Part shown: positions 33,788 through 43,079 of the stretch, one piece after another | How positions within the stretch are numbered: the stretch's first letter is position 1 | Layout: every line of letters begins with the position of its first letter | Assembly (NCBI RefSeq): GCF_000512915.1 | Contig: NZ_CP007034.1 | Location: 2,046,001 to 2,110,000 of the forward strand | DNA from: Barnesiella viscericola DSM 18177 | GTDB taxonomy: Bacteria > Bacteroidota > Bacteroidia > Bacteroidales > Barnesiellaceae | Length of the DNA stretch: 64,000 bases | Reading direction: 5' to 3' | Translations under genes and position numbers: made by a program | Notes under the pieces: generated by a model | Databases searched by the model: none | The model's input: the letters and a program-made list of their open reading frames with translations, nothing else | Told to the model about the DNA's origin: nothing

Positions 33788-34960
33788 ATGTTTTCGAGTG
33801 ATTTCCAGGCCGAGATTCTTCGGCGCAGCGCGAAGATTCAGGCAGGCATGCGGGTCGTTGGAGCCGACGCAGCCTTGATTCATACGAATGCCAACCTCTA
33901 TTACACTTCGGGTCGGGTGTTCAGCGGGTACACCTATATCCCGGTCGAGGGCGAGCCGCACTATTTCGTGCGCCGTCCCGTAGGGTTGAAGGGCGAGACC
34001 GTGCACTATATCCACAAGCCCGAGCAGATATCGGCGCTGCTGACCGAATTGGGGTTGCCCCAACCGCACTGTGTGGCGTTGGAGTGGGACGCCGCCCATA
34101 GCGACTATATGCGGCTGGCCGCTCTCTTCCCCGAAGCGAAGGTAGTGAACGCCTCGGTGGTGATGCGCGGGGCACGTGCGGTGAAAACCGAGTACGAACT
34201 GGCTCAGTTGCGGGAGTCGGCCGTGAAACATGCCGAGGTGTATCACCGCATCGAGTCGGTCTATCGCGACGGCATGACCGACATCGAGTTGCAGATCGAA
34301 ATCGAGCGGTTGTTGCGTCTGCACGGCAATCTGGGACTGTTCCGCATCAACGGGGCGAGCATGGAGATATTCATGGGCAATGTGTTGTGCGGCGACAATG
34401 CCGATACCCCTACACCCTACGACTTTGCCATGGGCGGTGCGGGCATGGACTGCTCGATTCCGGTAGGTGCCAACGGTACGCTCATGCGTCCGGGCATGGC
34501 GGTGATGGTCGACATGTGCGGCAACTTTACCGGCTACATGACCGACATGACGCGGGTCTACTCCATAGGCGATTTGCCCGAAAAGGCTGTTGAGGCACAC
34601 CGTTGCTCCATCGAGATACATCGCGAGCTGAGCCGTATGGGCAAGCCGGGTGTAGCTGCCGCCGACCTCTACCACCGGGCTGTCGAGATGGCTCGCGAAG
34701 CCGGGTTTGACGACTACTTTATGGGGCACAACCAAAAGGCCGGATTCATAGGTCACGGTGTGGGCATCGAGGTGAACGAGGCTCCGGTATTGGCTCCACG
34801 CTCGAAAGAGGTGCTGGTCGAAAACCAGGTCATCGCGCTCGAACCCAAATTTGTCATTCCCCACGTGGGGGCGGTCGGCATCGAGGATACCTATGTGGTT
34901 ACCCCCGATGGTTTACAGGCGATTACCAGTGCGCCGGTCGATATAGCACAGCTGTTTTGA
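33788..34960 (+). CDS. M24-family metallopeptidase, Xaa-Pro dipeptidase-like
   Basis: A 390-residue pita-bread-fold protein. The N-terminal creatinase-like domain spans residues 1-130 and the catalytic domain follows. All five dinuclear metal ligands of the M24 family appear: Asp in AVMVDMCGNF, Asp in GYMTDMTRVY, His in IGHGVGIEVNE, Glu in ALEPKF and Glu in GIEDTYVV. Probably cleaves Xaa-Pro peptides in the cytosol. An in-frame TTG (33776) inside the HAD gene is possible, but the ATG 2 bases after the HAD stop is preferred. Closed by a strong terminator. Confidence 0.93.
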   Translation: MFSSDFQAEILRRSAKIQAGMRVVGADAALIHTNANLYYTSGRVFSGYTYIPVEGEPHYFVRRPVGLKGETVHYIHKPEQISALLTELGLPQPHCVALEWDAAHSDYMRLAALFPEAKVVNASVVMRGARAVKTEYELAQLRESAVKHAEVYHRIESVYRDGMTDIELQIEIERLLRLHGNLGLFRINGASMEIFMGNVLCGDNADTPTPYDFAMGGAGMDCSIPVGANGTLMRPGMAVMVDMCGNFTGYMTDMTRVYSIGDLPEKAVEAHRCSIEIHRELSRMGKPGVAAADLYHRAVEMAREAGFDDYFMGHNQKAGFIGHGVGIEVNEAPVLAPRSKEVLVENQVIALEPKFVIPHVGAVGIEDTYVVTPDGLQAITSAPVDIAQLF

Positions 34961-35001
34961 CCGTTCGGCAACGGCGCTTCCGACATGTTGAAACCGATTT
35001 G

Positions 35002-35039
35002 GCTATCCGGGCAGGGATTCCTGCCCGGATAGCTTTTTT
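35002..35039 (+). terminator. Terminator after the M24 peptidase gene
   Basis: Perfect 14-bp stem (35002-35015 with 35020-35033), GATT loop, then TTTTTT. Confidence 0.92.
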
Positions 35040-35103
35040 ATTGAGAAACAGTTGTTTGTAACTTGTTCAAAAATCTTCGGACGCCGGCTTTATACTCTGC
35101 GAA

Positions 35104-35111
35104 TAACTTTG
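35104..35111 (+). promoter_or_regulatory. Candidate -7 element of dnaE
   Basis: TAACTTTG exactly matches TAnnTTTG, 38 bases before the ATG. A second weaker match TAACTTTA follows 8 bases later. No clear -33 TTTG. Confidence 0.45.
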
Positions 35112-35148
35112 TAACTTTAAGCCCACGAAACTAAATCCACGCTTGTTT

Positions 35149-38100
35149 ATGCAACCTTTTATTCATCTGCACGTTCACTCCCAGTATTCGATTCTCGACG
35201 GACAGGCCTCGATTCCGGCTCTGGTCGACAAGGCCATGAAAGACGGCATGAAGGGGCTGGCGCTGACCGACCACGGCAACATGTTCGGGATAAAGGAGTT
35301 TTTCAATCTGGTGAAGAAGAAAAACGGTGCGGTGAAAGACGATATCAAAAAAGCGCAGAAGCGCATCGAGGCCATCGAGAGCGGCGCCGAGGAGGTGGCC
35401 GACAAGGAGGCCGAGTTGAAGGCCCTGCGTGAGGAGATAGCCCGCCTCGAAGCAAAAATCTTCAAACCCATTTTCGGCTGCGAAATGTATGTGGCTCGCC
35501 GCCGGCTCTCCGACAAGGAGGCTACACCCCGCGAGGTGCGGGGTGCCGTGGTCAACGAGGTGAGCGGCATCTCGGTGCGCAGCGGTGCGGTCGACGAGGG
35601 CGGTTACCACCTGGTGGTCCTGGCCAAGAACCTGAAAGGGTATCACAACCTGATCAAGCTGGTATCGAAAGGGTGGACCGAGGGCTTCTATTCGCGTCCT
35701 CGTACCGATAAGTACGAACTCGAAAAATACCACGAGGGGTTGATTGTCTGCTCGGCCTGTTTGGGTGGCGAGATTCCCCGCAAGATACTGACCGGCGACC
35801 TGGCCGGAGCCGAGGAGGCGATTCTCTGGTTCAAACAGGTTTTCGGCGACGACTACTATCTGGAACTGCAACGTCACAAAGCAACGGTACCTCGGGCCAA
35901 CCACGAGACCTTCGTGCTGCAAAACGAGGTGAATGCCCGGCTCATCGAGTTGGCACACAAGCACAACATCAAGCTGGTTTGTACCAACGACGTTCACTTT
36001 GTCGAGGAGGAGAATGCCGAGGCGCACGACCGGCTCATCTGCCTGAGTACGGGCAAGGATCTCGACGACCCCACCCGCATGCTCTACACCAAACAGGAGT
36101 GGTTGAAGACGCAACAGGAGATGAACGACATCTTTGCCGATGTACCCGAAGCGCTGGCCAACACGCTCGAAATTCTCGACAAGGTCGAGTTCTACTCGAT
36201 CGACCACGCCCCGCTGATGCCTACCTTCCCCATTCCCGAGAGCTTCGGTACCGAGGAGGAGTATCGCCGCAAATATACCGACGAGGACATTTTCAACGAG
36301 TTCACCCGCGACGAGAACGGCAACGTGGTGATGGACGAGGAGTCGGCCCGCAAGAAGATCGAAAAGCTGGGCGGATATGAGAAACTCTACCGTATCAAGC
36401 TCGAAGCCGACTACTTGAAGGAGCTTACCTTCAAGGGAGCCCACGAGCGCTACGGCGAGGAGCTCTCGCCCGAGGTCTTGGAGCGCATCAACTTCGAGCT
36501 GCACATCATGAAGACGATGGGTTTCCCCGGCTACTTCCTCATCGTGCAGGACTTTATCAACGCCGCCCGCAAGGAGCTCGACGTGTCGGTAGGTCCCGGC
36601 CGTGGTTCGGCCGCCGGTTCGGTAGTGGCCTACTGCTTGAAAATTACGCAAATCGACCCCATGAAGTACGACTTGCTGTTCGAGCGGTTCCTCAACCCCG
36701 ACCGTATCTCGCTGCCCGATATCGACGTCGACTTCGATGACGACGGCCGCGGACGGGTGCTGCAATGGGTGACCGAAAAATATGGAGCCGAGAAGGTGGC
36801 CCACATCATTACCTACGGTACGATGGCCACCAAGTTGGCCATCAAAGATGTAGCCCGGGTACAGAAACTGCCCCTCTCGGAGTCGGACCGGCTGACCCGC
36901 CTCATTCCCGACCGTCTGCCCGAGAAGAACGGCAAGGCTCAAAAAATAAACCTGAAAAACTGTATCGAGAATGTCAAGGAGCTGCAAGACGCCTGCAATT
37001 CGAGCGACCAACTCCTGGCCGATACGATGAAATATGCCCAGATGCTCGAAGGCAACGTGCGCAATACCGGCGTGCACGCCTGCGGTGTCATCATCGGGCG
37101 TGACGATATTACCGACTGGGTGCCCGTGAGCACGGCCGACGACAAGGAGACCGGCGAAAAGATGCTCGTGACCCAGTATGAAGGGAGCGTCATCGAGGAT
37201 ACCGGCCTCATCAAGATGGACTTTCTGGGACTGAAAACCCTCTCGATCATCAAGGAGGCGGTCGAAAACATCAAGCAGACCCGCCACATCGACCTCGACA
37301 TCGACTCCATTCCCATTGACGACCCCAAAACCTACGAACTGTACAGCGCCGGCCGCACGACCGGAACCTTCCAGTTCGAGTCGGCCGGTATGCAGAAATA
37401 CCTGCGGGAGCTGCACCCCTCTACCTTCGAGGACCTCATCGCCATGAACGCCCTCTATCGGCCGGGACCTATGGAGTATATCCCGCAGTTTATCGCCCGC
37501 AAACAGGGCAAGGAACCTATCGTCTACGATATTCCCATCATGGAGAAATATCTGAAAGATACCTACGGCATCACCGTCTACCAAGAGCAGGTGATGTTGC
37601 TCTCGCGACTGCTGGCCAACTTCACCCGCGGCCAGTCCGACGGTCTGCGAAAGGCGATGGGTAAGAAACTTAAAGACAAGCTCGACGCCCTGAAACCCCT
37701 CTTTATCTCGGGCGGCGAGAAGAACGGCCACAAGAAAGAGGTGCTCGAAAAAATCTGGGCCGACTGGGAGAAGTTTGCCTCCTACGCCTTCAACAAGAGC
37801 CACGCCACCTGCTACTCGTGGGTGGCCTTCCAAACGGCCTACCTCAAAGCCAACTATCCCTCGGAGTACATGGCGGCCGTTCTCAGTCGAAACCTCAACA
37901 ACATCACCGAAATTACCAAATTCATGGACGAATGCAAGTCCATGAAGATTCAGGTACTCGGGCCCGATGTCAACGAGAGCCAATACAAGTTCTCGGTCAA
38001 CAAGAAGGGGAATATCCGCTTCGGGCTGGGAGCCATCAAGGGTGTGGGCGATTCGGCCGTGCAGGCCATCGTACGGGAGCGCGAGGCCAACGGGCCTTAC

Positions 38101-39030
38101 AAGGGAATATTCGATTTTGTCGAGCGCGTCAACCTCTCGGCTTGCGGCAAGAAGACCATCGAGTCACTGGCCATCTCGGGGGCTTTCGACTCGTTCAAGG
38201 AGATTCACCGCGAAGACTTCTCGGCCCTCACCAGCAAAGGCGAGCCCTTCCTCGATACCCTGGTACGCTACGGCGTGAAGGTACAGAGCGACAAGATGTC
38301 GCAGGTGGCCTCACTCTTCGGCAGCGAGGCTCCCATCGTGACCACCCCGCCCGAGATACCCCGGGGAGTACCTCTGTCGGATATCGAACGGCTTGACAAG
38401 GAGCGCGAACTCGTGGGCATGTACCTGTCGGCCCACCCGCTCGATGCCTACAAACTCGAACTGCTTTACGGCTGCAACACCCGCATGACCGACTTGAAAA
38501 ACCGCGAAGCCCTGCTCGACAAGGAGATTACCTTCGGCGGCGTGGTGGTCGACTACCGCACCGGCATCGGCAAACGAGGCGGCCAATACGGCTTCCTGAA
38601 AATCGAGGACTACTCGGGCGCCGACGACATTCCCCTCTTCGGACAAGACTTTATTGACTATGGCAAATTCGGAGCCAACAACGGCACCTTCGTGTGGGTA
38701 CGGGCCCGGTGCGTCCCCTCGAAATATACCCCCGGTCGCATCGACTTGAAGATCCTTGAAATGAAGCTGCTCTCGGAGTTGAAGGGGACGATGCTCAACT
38801 CCATCACCATCGAGATGCCTGCCCGTCTGGTGAAAAACGGCTTTATCCAGACCCTCTCCGATTTCATGCCGCCGGCTCATCAGCACAAGGCCGAACTCAA
38901 CTTCAAGATCTATGATTCGGAGCTGGGCAAGTCGGTGCGATTGCGCTCGCGTCGCCGCCCCATGATTACCGAAGAGCTGATCGATTTCCTCAACGAGAAT
39001 GAAGAGGTGACCTTCAAAATAAATGAATAA
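35149..39030 (+). CDS. dnaE: DNA polymerase III alpha subunit
   Basis: A 1293-residue DnaE1-type replicative polymerase. The PHP domain begins HLHVHSQYSILDG (residues 6-18). A charged helical insert (about 60-105) is typical of Bacteroidota. Catalytic aspartates lie in PDIDVDFDDDGRGRVLQW near residue 523, the thumb and finger regions follow (YRPGPMEYIP, YQEQVMLLSR), the tandem HhH is near 960-1010, and the OB domain is near 1120-1200. An in-frame TTG two codons upstream is less likely than the ATG. It is followed by trxA with its own promoter. Confidence 0.98.
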   Translation: MQPFIHLHVHSQYSILDGQASIPALVDKAMKDGMKGLALTDHGNMFGIKEFFNLVKKKNGAVKDDIKKAQKRIEAIESGAEEVADKEAELKALREEIARLEAKIFKPIFGCEMYVARRRLSDKEATPREVRGAVVNEVSGISVRSGAVDEGGYHLVVLAKNLKGYHNLIKLVSKGWTEGFYSRPRTDKYELEKYHEGLIVCSACLGGEIPRKILTGDLAGAEEAILWFKQVFGDDYYLELQRHKATVPRANHETFVLQNEVNARLIELAHKHNIKLVCTNDVHFVEEENAEAHDRLICLSTGKDLDDPTRMLYTKQEWLKTQQEMNDIFADVPEALANTLEILDKVEFYSIDHAPLMPTFPIPESFGTEEEYRRKYTDEDIFNEFTRDENGNVVMDEESARKKIEKLGGYEKLYRIKLEADYLKELTFKGAHERYGEELSPEVLERINFELHIMKTMGFPGYFLIVQDFINAARKELDVSVGPGRGSAAGSVVAYCLKITQIDPMKYDLLFERFLNPDRISLPDIDVDFDDDGRGRVLQWVTEKYGAEKVAHIITYGTMATKLAIKDVARVQKLPLSESDRLTRLIPDRLPEKNGKAQKINLKNCIENVKELQDACNSSDQLLADTMKYAQMLEGNVRNTGVHACGVIIGRDDITDWVPVSTADDKETGEKMLVTQYEGSVIEDTGLIKMDFLGLKTLSIIKEAVENIKQTRHIDLDIDSIPIDDPKTYELYSAGRTTGTFQFESAGMQKYLRELHPSTFEDLIAMNALYRPGPMEYIPQFIARKQGKEPIVYDIPIMEKYLKDTYGITVYQEQVMLLSRLLANFTRGQSDGLRKAMGKKLKDKLDALKPLFISGGEKNGHKKEVLEKIWADWEKFASYAFNKSHATCYSWVAFQTAYLKANYPSEYMAAVLSRNLNNITEITKFMDECKSMKIQVLGPDVNESQYKFSVNKKGNIRFGLGAIKGVGDSAVQAIVREREANGPYKGIFDFVERVNLSACGKKTIESLAISGAFDSFKEIHREDFSALTSKGEPFLDTLVRYGVKVQSDKMSQVASLFGSEAPIVTTPPEIPRGVPLSDIERLDKERELVGMYLSAHPLDAYKLELLYGCNTRMTDLKNREALLDKEITFGGVVVDYRTGIGKRGGQYGFLKIEDYSGADDIPLFGQDFIDYGKFGANNGTFVWVRARCVPSKYTPGRIDLKILEMKLLSELKGTMLNSITIEMPARLVKNGFIQTLSDFMPPAHQHKAELNFKIYDSELGKSVRLRSRRRPMITEELIDFLNENEEVTFKINE

Positions 39031-39033
39031 TCG

Positions 39034-39065
39034 TTTGCGACTCAACCATAGATTACCTAATTTTG
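39034..39065 (+). promoter_or_regulatory. Promoter of trxA
   Basis: TTTG 39034-39037 and TAATTTTG 39058-39065, spacing 20 bases, 43 bases before the trxA ATG. Confidence 0.6.
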
Positions 39066-39108
39066 TTCCGCAATAAAACGAACGATAAAACACAAAAAGA
39101 ATAAAGTT

Positions 39109-39423
39109 ATGGCATTGCAAATCAATGATGAAAATGCAAAAGAGCTGATCGCCTCGGGCAAGCCCGTCGTGATTGACTTTTGGGCAGAATGGTGTGGTCC
39201 CTGCCGGGCCATCGCCCCTTCGGTCGACGAACTCGCCGAAGAGTATGACGGCAAAGTGATAATCGGCAAATACAACGTCGACGAAGGTGACGACATCAGC
39301 GTCGAGTACAGTATTCGCAGTATCCCCACGCTGCTCTTCTTCAAGGACGGCAAGCTGGTGGACAAACACGTGGGCTCGGCCTCGAAAGCCGACCTCGAAG
39401 CCAAAGTGAAGGCTCTGCTCTAA
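39109..39423 (+). CDS. trxA: Thioredoxin
   Basis: A 104-residue thioredoxin, the general cytosolic dithiol reductant. The active site is WAEWCGPCRA with Cys 29 and Cys 32 (by count from the start), the cis-Pro loop is IRSIPTLLFF, and the C-terminal helix ends DLEAKVKALL. Length is standard and no signal peptide is present. It has its own promoter and terminator, so is a single-gene unit. Confidence 0.97.
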   Translation: MALQINDENAKELIASGKPVVIDFWAEWCGPCRAIAPSVDELAEEYDGKVIIGKYNVDEGDDISVEYSIRSIPTLLFFKDGKLVDKHVGSASKADLEAKVKALL

Positions 39424-39440
39424 ACGTTGCAAAAAAGATT

Positions 39441-39480
39441 AAAAGGCTGGCCCGGTTGTTTTCGGGTCAGCCTTTTTTTT
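39441..39480 (+). terminator. Terminator of trxA
   Basis: Stem GGCTGGCCCG (39445-39454) with CGGGTCAGCC (39463-39472, one G-U), followed by eight T. Confidence 0.9.
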
Positions 39481-39604
39481 GTATTGTGGAGCCGTTGCGC
39501 ACCCCGATACGGTCTTTCTTTCACCCGCACCCCCGGTATGGGATCCATGCCAAGGGGCAGCAACGGCATTCCCGCCTGTGGCATATAGGGGATTCCCAAA
39601 TCCG

Positions 39605-39892
39605 TTACAGCTTCAAGTAGCTTTTGATGGCCTCGACATAGCGCTCGAAAGCCTCGCACCCCTTCTCGGTAATCTGGCAGGAGGTACGGGTCTTCCGCCC
39701 CACAAACTCCTTGGTCACCCGAATGTATCCGGCAGCAGCCAGTTTGTCGATTTGCACGCTCAGATTCCCGGCCGTAGCCCCCGTCTGCTCTTTCAGGTAG
39801 ACAAAGTCGGCCTCATCGACCGAAAGGAGAATCGATACGATAGCCAGTCGCAGTTGCGAATGCAACAAAGGGTCCAGTTCCTGTAACATCAT
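39605..39892 (-). CDS. Winged-helix transcriptional regulator
   Basis: A 95-residue winged-helix DNA-binding protein of the HTH_34/MarR-like type: LHSQLRLAIVSILLSVDEADFVYLKEQTGA is helix 1-2, TAGNLSVQIDKLAAAGYI the recognition helix, and KTRTSCQITEKG the wing. The start at 39892 overlaps the stop of the membrane protein gene as ATGA; a Met 9 bases earlier (39901) is an alternative. In Bacteroidota such regulators are often encoded after a small membrane protein, and it most likely binds the palindromes upstream of its own operon (40529-40615). Confidence 0.88.
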   Translation of the reverse strand: MMLQELDPLLHSQLRLAIVSILLSVDEADFVYLKEQTGATAGNLSVQIDKLAAAGYIRVTKEFVGRKTRTSCQITEKGCEAFERYVEAIKSYLKL

Positions 39893-40500
39893 TTTCGGCA
39901 TTTAGCGTTGAGATTATGTCCCGGTATCACCATCATGATGAGAAACGAGAGTCCAAAGTAGAGATGCCACGTAACCGGTGTGTGGAGCAACGAGGGTAGA
40001 GCCACGAGCATATAGATGGCAAAGACGAGTCCGAAAAGCGGCAGATAGGCCAGGACCGAATCCTTAATCACCAACCCCGTAATCGAGGTACCTATACCAC
40101 AGTAAATCAGCGCCAGCGGCAACATCAGCGCAAAGTTGACACTCCCCATCGCATAACCCAGTATCATCATCACCAGCACGGTAATCACAAACAGGGTCCC
40201 TATCACCTTCCAGGTCTCGTTGATCATGCGGTCGGTATAGGTGACAACCGCCGGGCGATGCTTGCGGTCGTATAGCCATGAGTAGATAAAGGGAAGGAAC
40301 ATGCCGAACCAGAGGGCCGCCCAGGTAAGGTGGCCGGTCGTGCGCACAAGCACAAAGACAATAATCGAAAGTATCACGGCCGAGTAACCGTAGAGCAGAA
40401 ACCTGTTACCGCTGCCCACAACCATATTCCTGCGGCTCTGCCTGATCATCTGCGTGATGAGCTCCAAGCTCTCCTTTTCATTCAGTTTTTTCTCTTCCAT
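39889..40500 (-). CDS. Integral membrane protein co-encoded with winged-helix regulator
   Basis: A 203-residue protein with a cytoplasmic N-terminus (about 35 residues, charged) and about six hydrophobic helices (for example YSAVILSIIVFVLV, WKVIGTLFVITVLVMMILGY, LIYCGIGTSITGLVI, LFGLVFAIYMLVALP). I recognise no enzymatic motif. Similar membrane protein/regulator pairs occur widely in Bacteroidota without known function. First gene of the operon; translation of the regulator is coupled through ATGA. Confidence 0.75.
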   Translation of the reverse strand: MEEKKLNEKESLELITQMIRQSRRNMVVGSGNRFLLYGYSAVILSIIVFVLVRTTGHLTWAALWFGMFLPFIYSWLYDRKHRPAVVTYTDRMINETWKVIGTLFVITVLVMMILGYAMGSVNFALMLPLALIYCGIGTSITGLVIKDSVLAYLPLFGLVFAIYMLVALPSLLHTPVTWHLYFGLSFLIMMVIPGHNLNAKCRK

Positions 40501-40528
40501 AAGTTGATTCTTTTAAGGTTTACAAATT

Positions 40529-40545
40529 GGTTTATTTTATAAACT
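40529..40545 (-). promoter_or_regulatory. Second operator-like palindrome in the leader
   Basis: GGTTTATTTTATAAACT is a 14/17 match to the perfect palindrome at 40599-40615 and lies in the 5' untranslated region, 70 bases from it centre to centre and 28 bases before the membrane-protein ATG. Likely a second site for the same regulator. Confidence 0.45.
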
Positions 40546-40586
40546 ATATAGCTATATGGTTTCTCTCTCCAAAATTACCAACAACA

Positions 40587-40618
40587 CAAATATAAATCGG
40601 TTTATAATATAAACCAAA
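40587..40618 (-). promoter_or_regulatory. Promoter with embedded palindromic operator
   Basis: On the minus strand TTTG (40615-40618) and TATATTTG (40587-40594) are 20 bases apart, a full Bacteroidota promoter for the membrane protein/regulator operon. The spacer is filled by a perfect 17-bp palindrome, GGTTTATA-A-TATAAACC, at 40599-40615. This is the layout of a repressor site and points to autoregulation by the winged-helix protein. Confidence 0.6.
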
Positions 40619-41128
40619 TATTTTGGAATATTTTTTTGAGGGAGAGTGAATTTTTTCTGTAAGGAGGGGGAGCCGCTCTGTATTCGATGGAGTCTTTGTG
40701 CCACCCTGCGCTCCGATGCGCACGATGTCACCCGCACTTGATGCGGGGTTCAGTATAGGAGAGAGTTGTTGTTGTGAAAGGGTGCACAAGCGTACTTTTT
40801 ATTATCTTGTGTTGGTTTTTCTGGATACCGCGTCGCAGCGCGGTATGACCAAGCGTGTCACTCCGCACTTCGATGCGGGGCCCAGAAAGTGCAGGTGGGA
40901 GATTTATTTACGTAATCTCTTGCAGGAACTCCTGGATTTCGCGTCGCAGTGCGGAATGACGAGCCTCCTTCCCGTCGCGGTGATAACCTCCGCCTTTATC
41001 GGGTCGGGAGGAGGCCAGCCGACCGAGGTATGAGGGCGAGGACTGTCTGACGCAGCGAGTTCCACAGCCCCCGAGGACGGCACCAGCCTCCGAGCGACGA
41101 AGCCCGATAACAGCGGCGGCGCTTCTTG

Positions 41129-41160
41129 GTTCGTTCTTCTCGCTGTAGAGAAGAATGAAC
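41129..41160. repeat. Long perfect-type hairpin inside repeat region
   Basis: GTTCGTTCTTCTC (41129-41141) pairs with GAGAAGAATGAAC (41148-41160) with one G-U pair and a 6-base loop GCTGTA. No T run follows on either strand, so it is not an ordinary terminator. Confidence 0.5.
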
Positions 41161-41395
41161 AACAGATTGTGTCACCCCGCACTCGATGCGGGGTCCAGAA
41201 AGGGGAGGGTTGTTGTCGTGAAAGGGTGCACAAGCATACTTTTTATTATCTTGTGTTGGTATTGCTGGATACCGCGTCGCAGCGCGGTATGACCAAGTGC
41301 GTCACCCCGCACCTCGATAAGGAAGCAGATGTAAGTGCAGAATGCCCCCCAACTGAGTTGTGTGACTTGCCTCACCCGGGTAGGACATAACCACA

Positions 41396-41431
41396 ACAGG
41401 CGGGAGACCCTTTGGAGAACCTCCCGCCTGT
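41396..41431 (-). terminator. Hairpin downstream of gdhA
   Basis: An 11-bp perfect stem ACAGGCGGGAG (41396-41406) with CTCCCGCCTGT (41421-41431), 33 bases beyond the gdhA stop. No T run on the minus strand, so it may be a weak terminator or an mRNA 3' stabiliser. Confidence 0.6.
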
Positions 41432-41463
41432 CTGGCTTATTCAACAATAACTAACTCTGTTTA

Positions 41464-42798
<1,335 letters not shown>

Positions 42799-42948
42799 TG
42801 ATAAGTATGTTATTTGGTTAGATGGATGCGACTGCCTGTGTAATACCCTGCAAGTGTGCAGATTGGAACCGTAGCCTGGTGCCGCTTATGGGTTCAATCT
42901 GATGACAATCTGTGCCAAATAGAGGGCATTTTGCTTTGCATGTGCCGG

Positions 42949-43004
42949 CAAAGATAGTAAAAAGAAATAAAGTGAAAGCATTTTTACAGAAAAACTTTCA
43001 CTTT
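42949..43004 (-). promoter_or_regulatory. gdhA promoter candidate with upstream inverted repeat
   Basis: Minus-strand TATCTTTG (42949-42956) matches the -7 consensus. Upstream, AAAGTGAAAG (42969-42978) and CTTTCACTTT (42995-43004) form a perfect 10-bp inverted repeat with a 16-base spacer covering the -33 region. Possible regulator site for nitrogen control. The transcript would carry about 150 bases of leader; I see no named RNA element in it. Confidence 0.4.
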
Positions 43005-43079
43005 AAAATAAAAATTGACAAAATAATATCTATTTGAGTGGTTTATGGGCTGTGATGTGTAAGATACTTCATATTTATG

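Larger units (their letters stand above)
40640..41460. repeat. Gene-free region of hairpin repeat modules
   Basis: No credible coding region in about 800 bases; short openings here encode low-complexity translations of the repeats. Two long direct repeats, 40727-40874 and 41171-41319, share about 90% identity by eye. They are built of two hairpin modules: A, around CCCCGCACTCGATGCGGGG (40731-40748, 40863-40880, 41174-41192, truncated at 41304), and B, CTGGATACCGCGTCGCAG plus CGCGGTATGAC (40821-40849, 40932-40960, 41265-41293). Resembles REP/BIME-like intergenic elements. Confidence 0.75.

Noticed and set aside
35131-37983. A 950-codon open frame antisense to dnaE
   Set aside because: Same cause; the product is low in recognisable motifs and dnaE fully explains the region.
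40544-41447. Several 60-110 codon openings between the winged-helix operon and gdhA
   Set aside because: They translate hairpin repeats on both strands and differ between repeat copies by frameshifts, so they are not genes.
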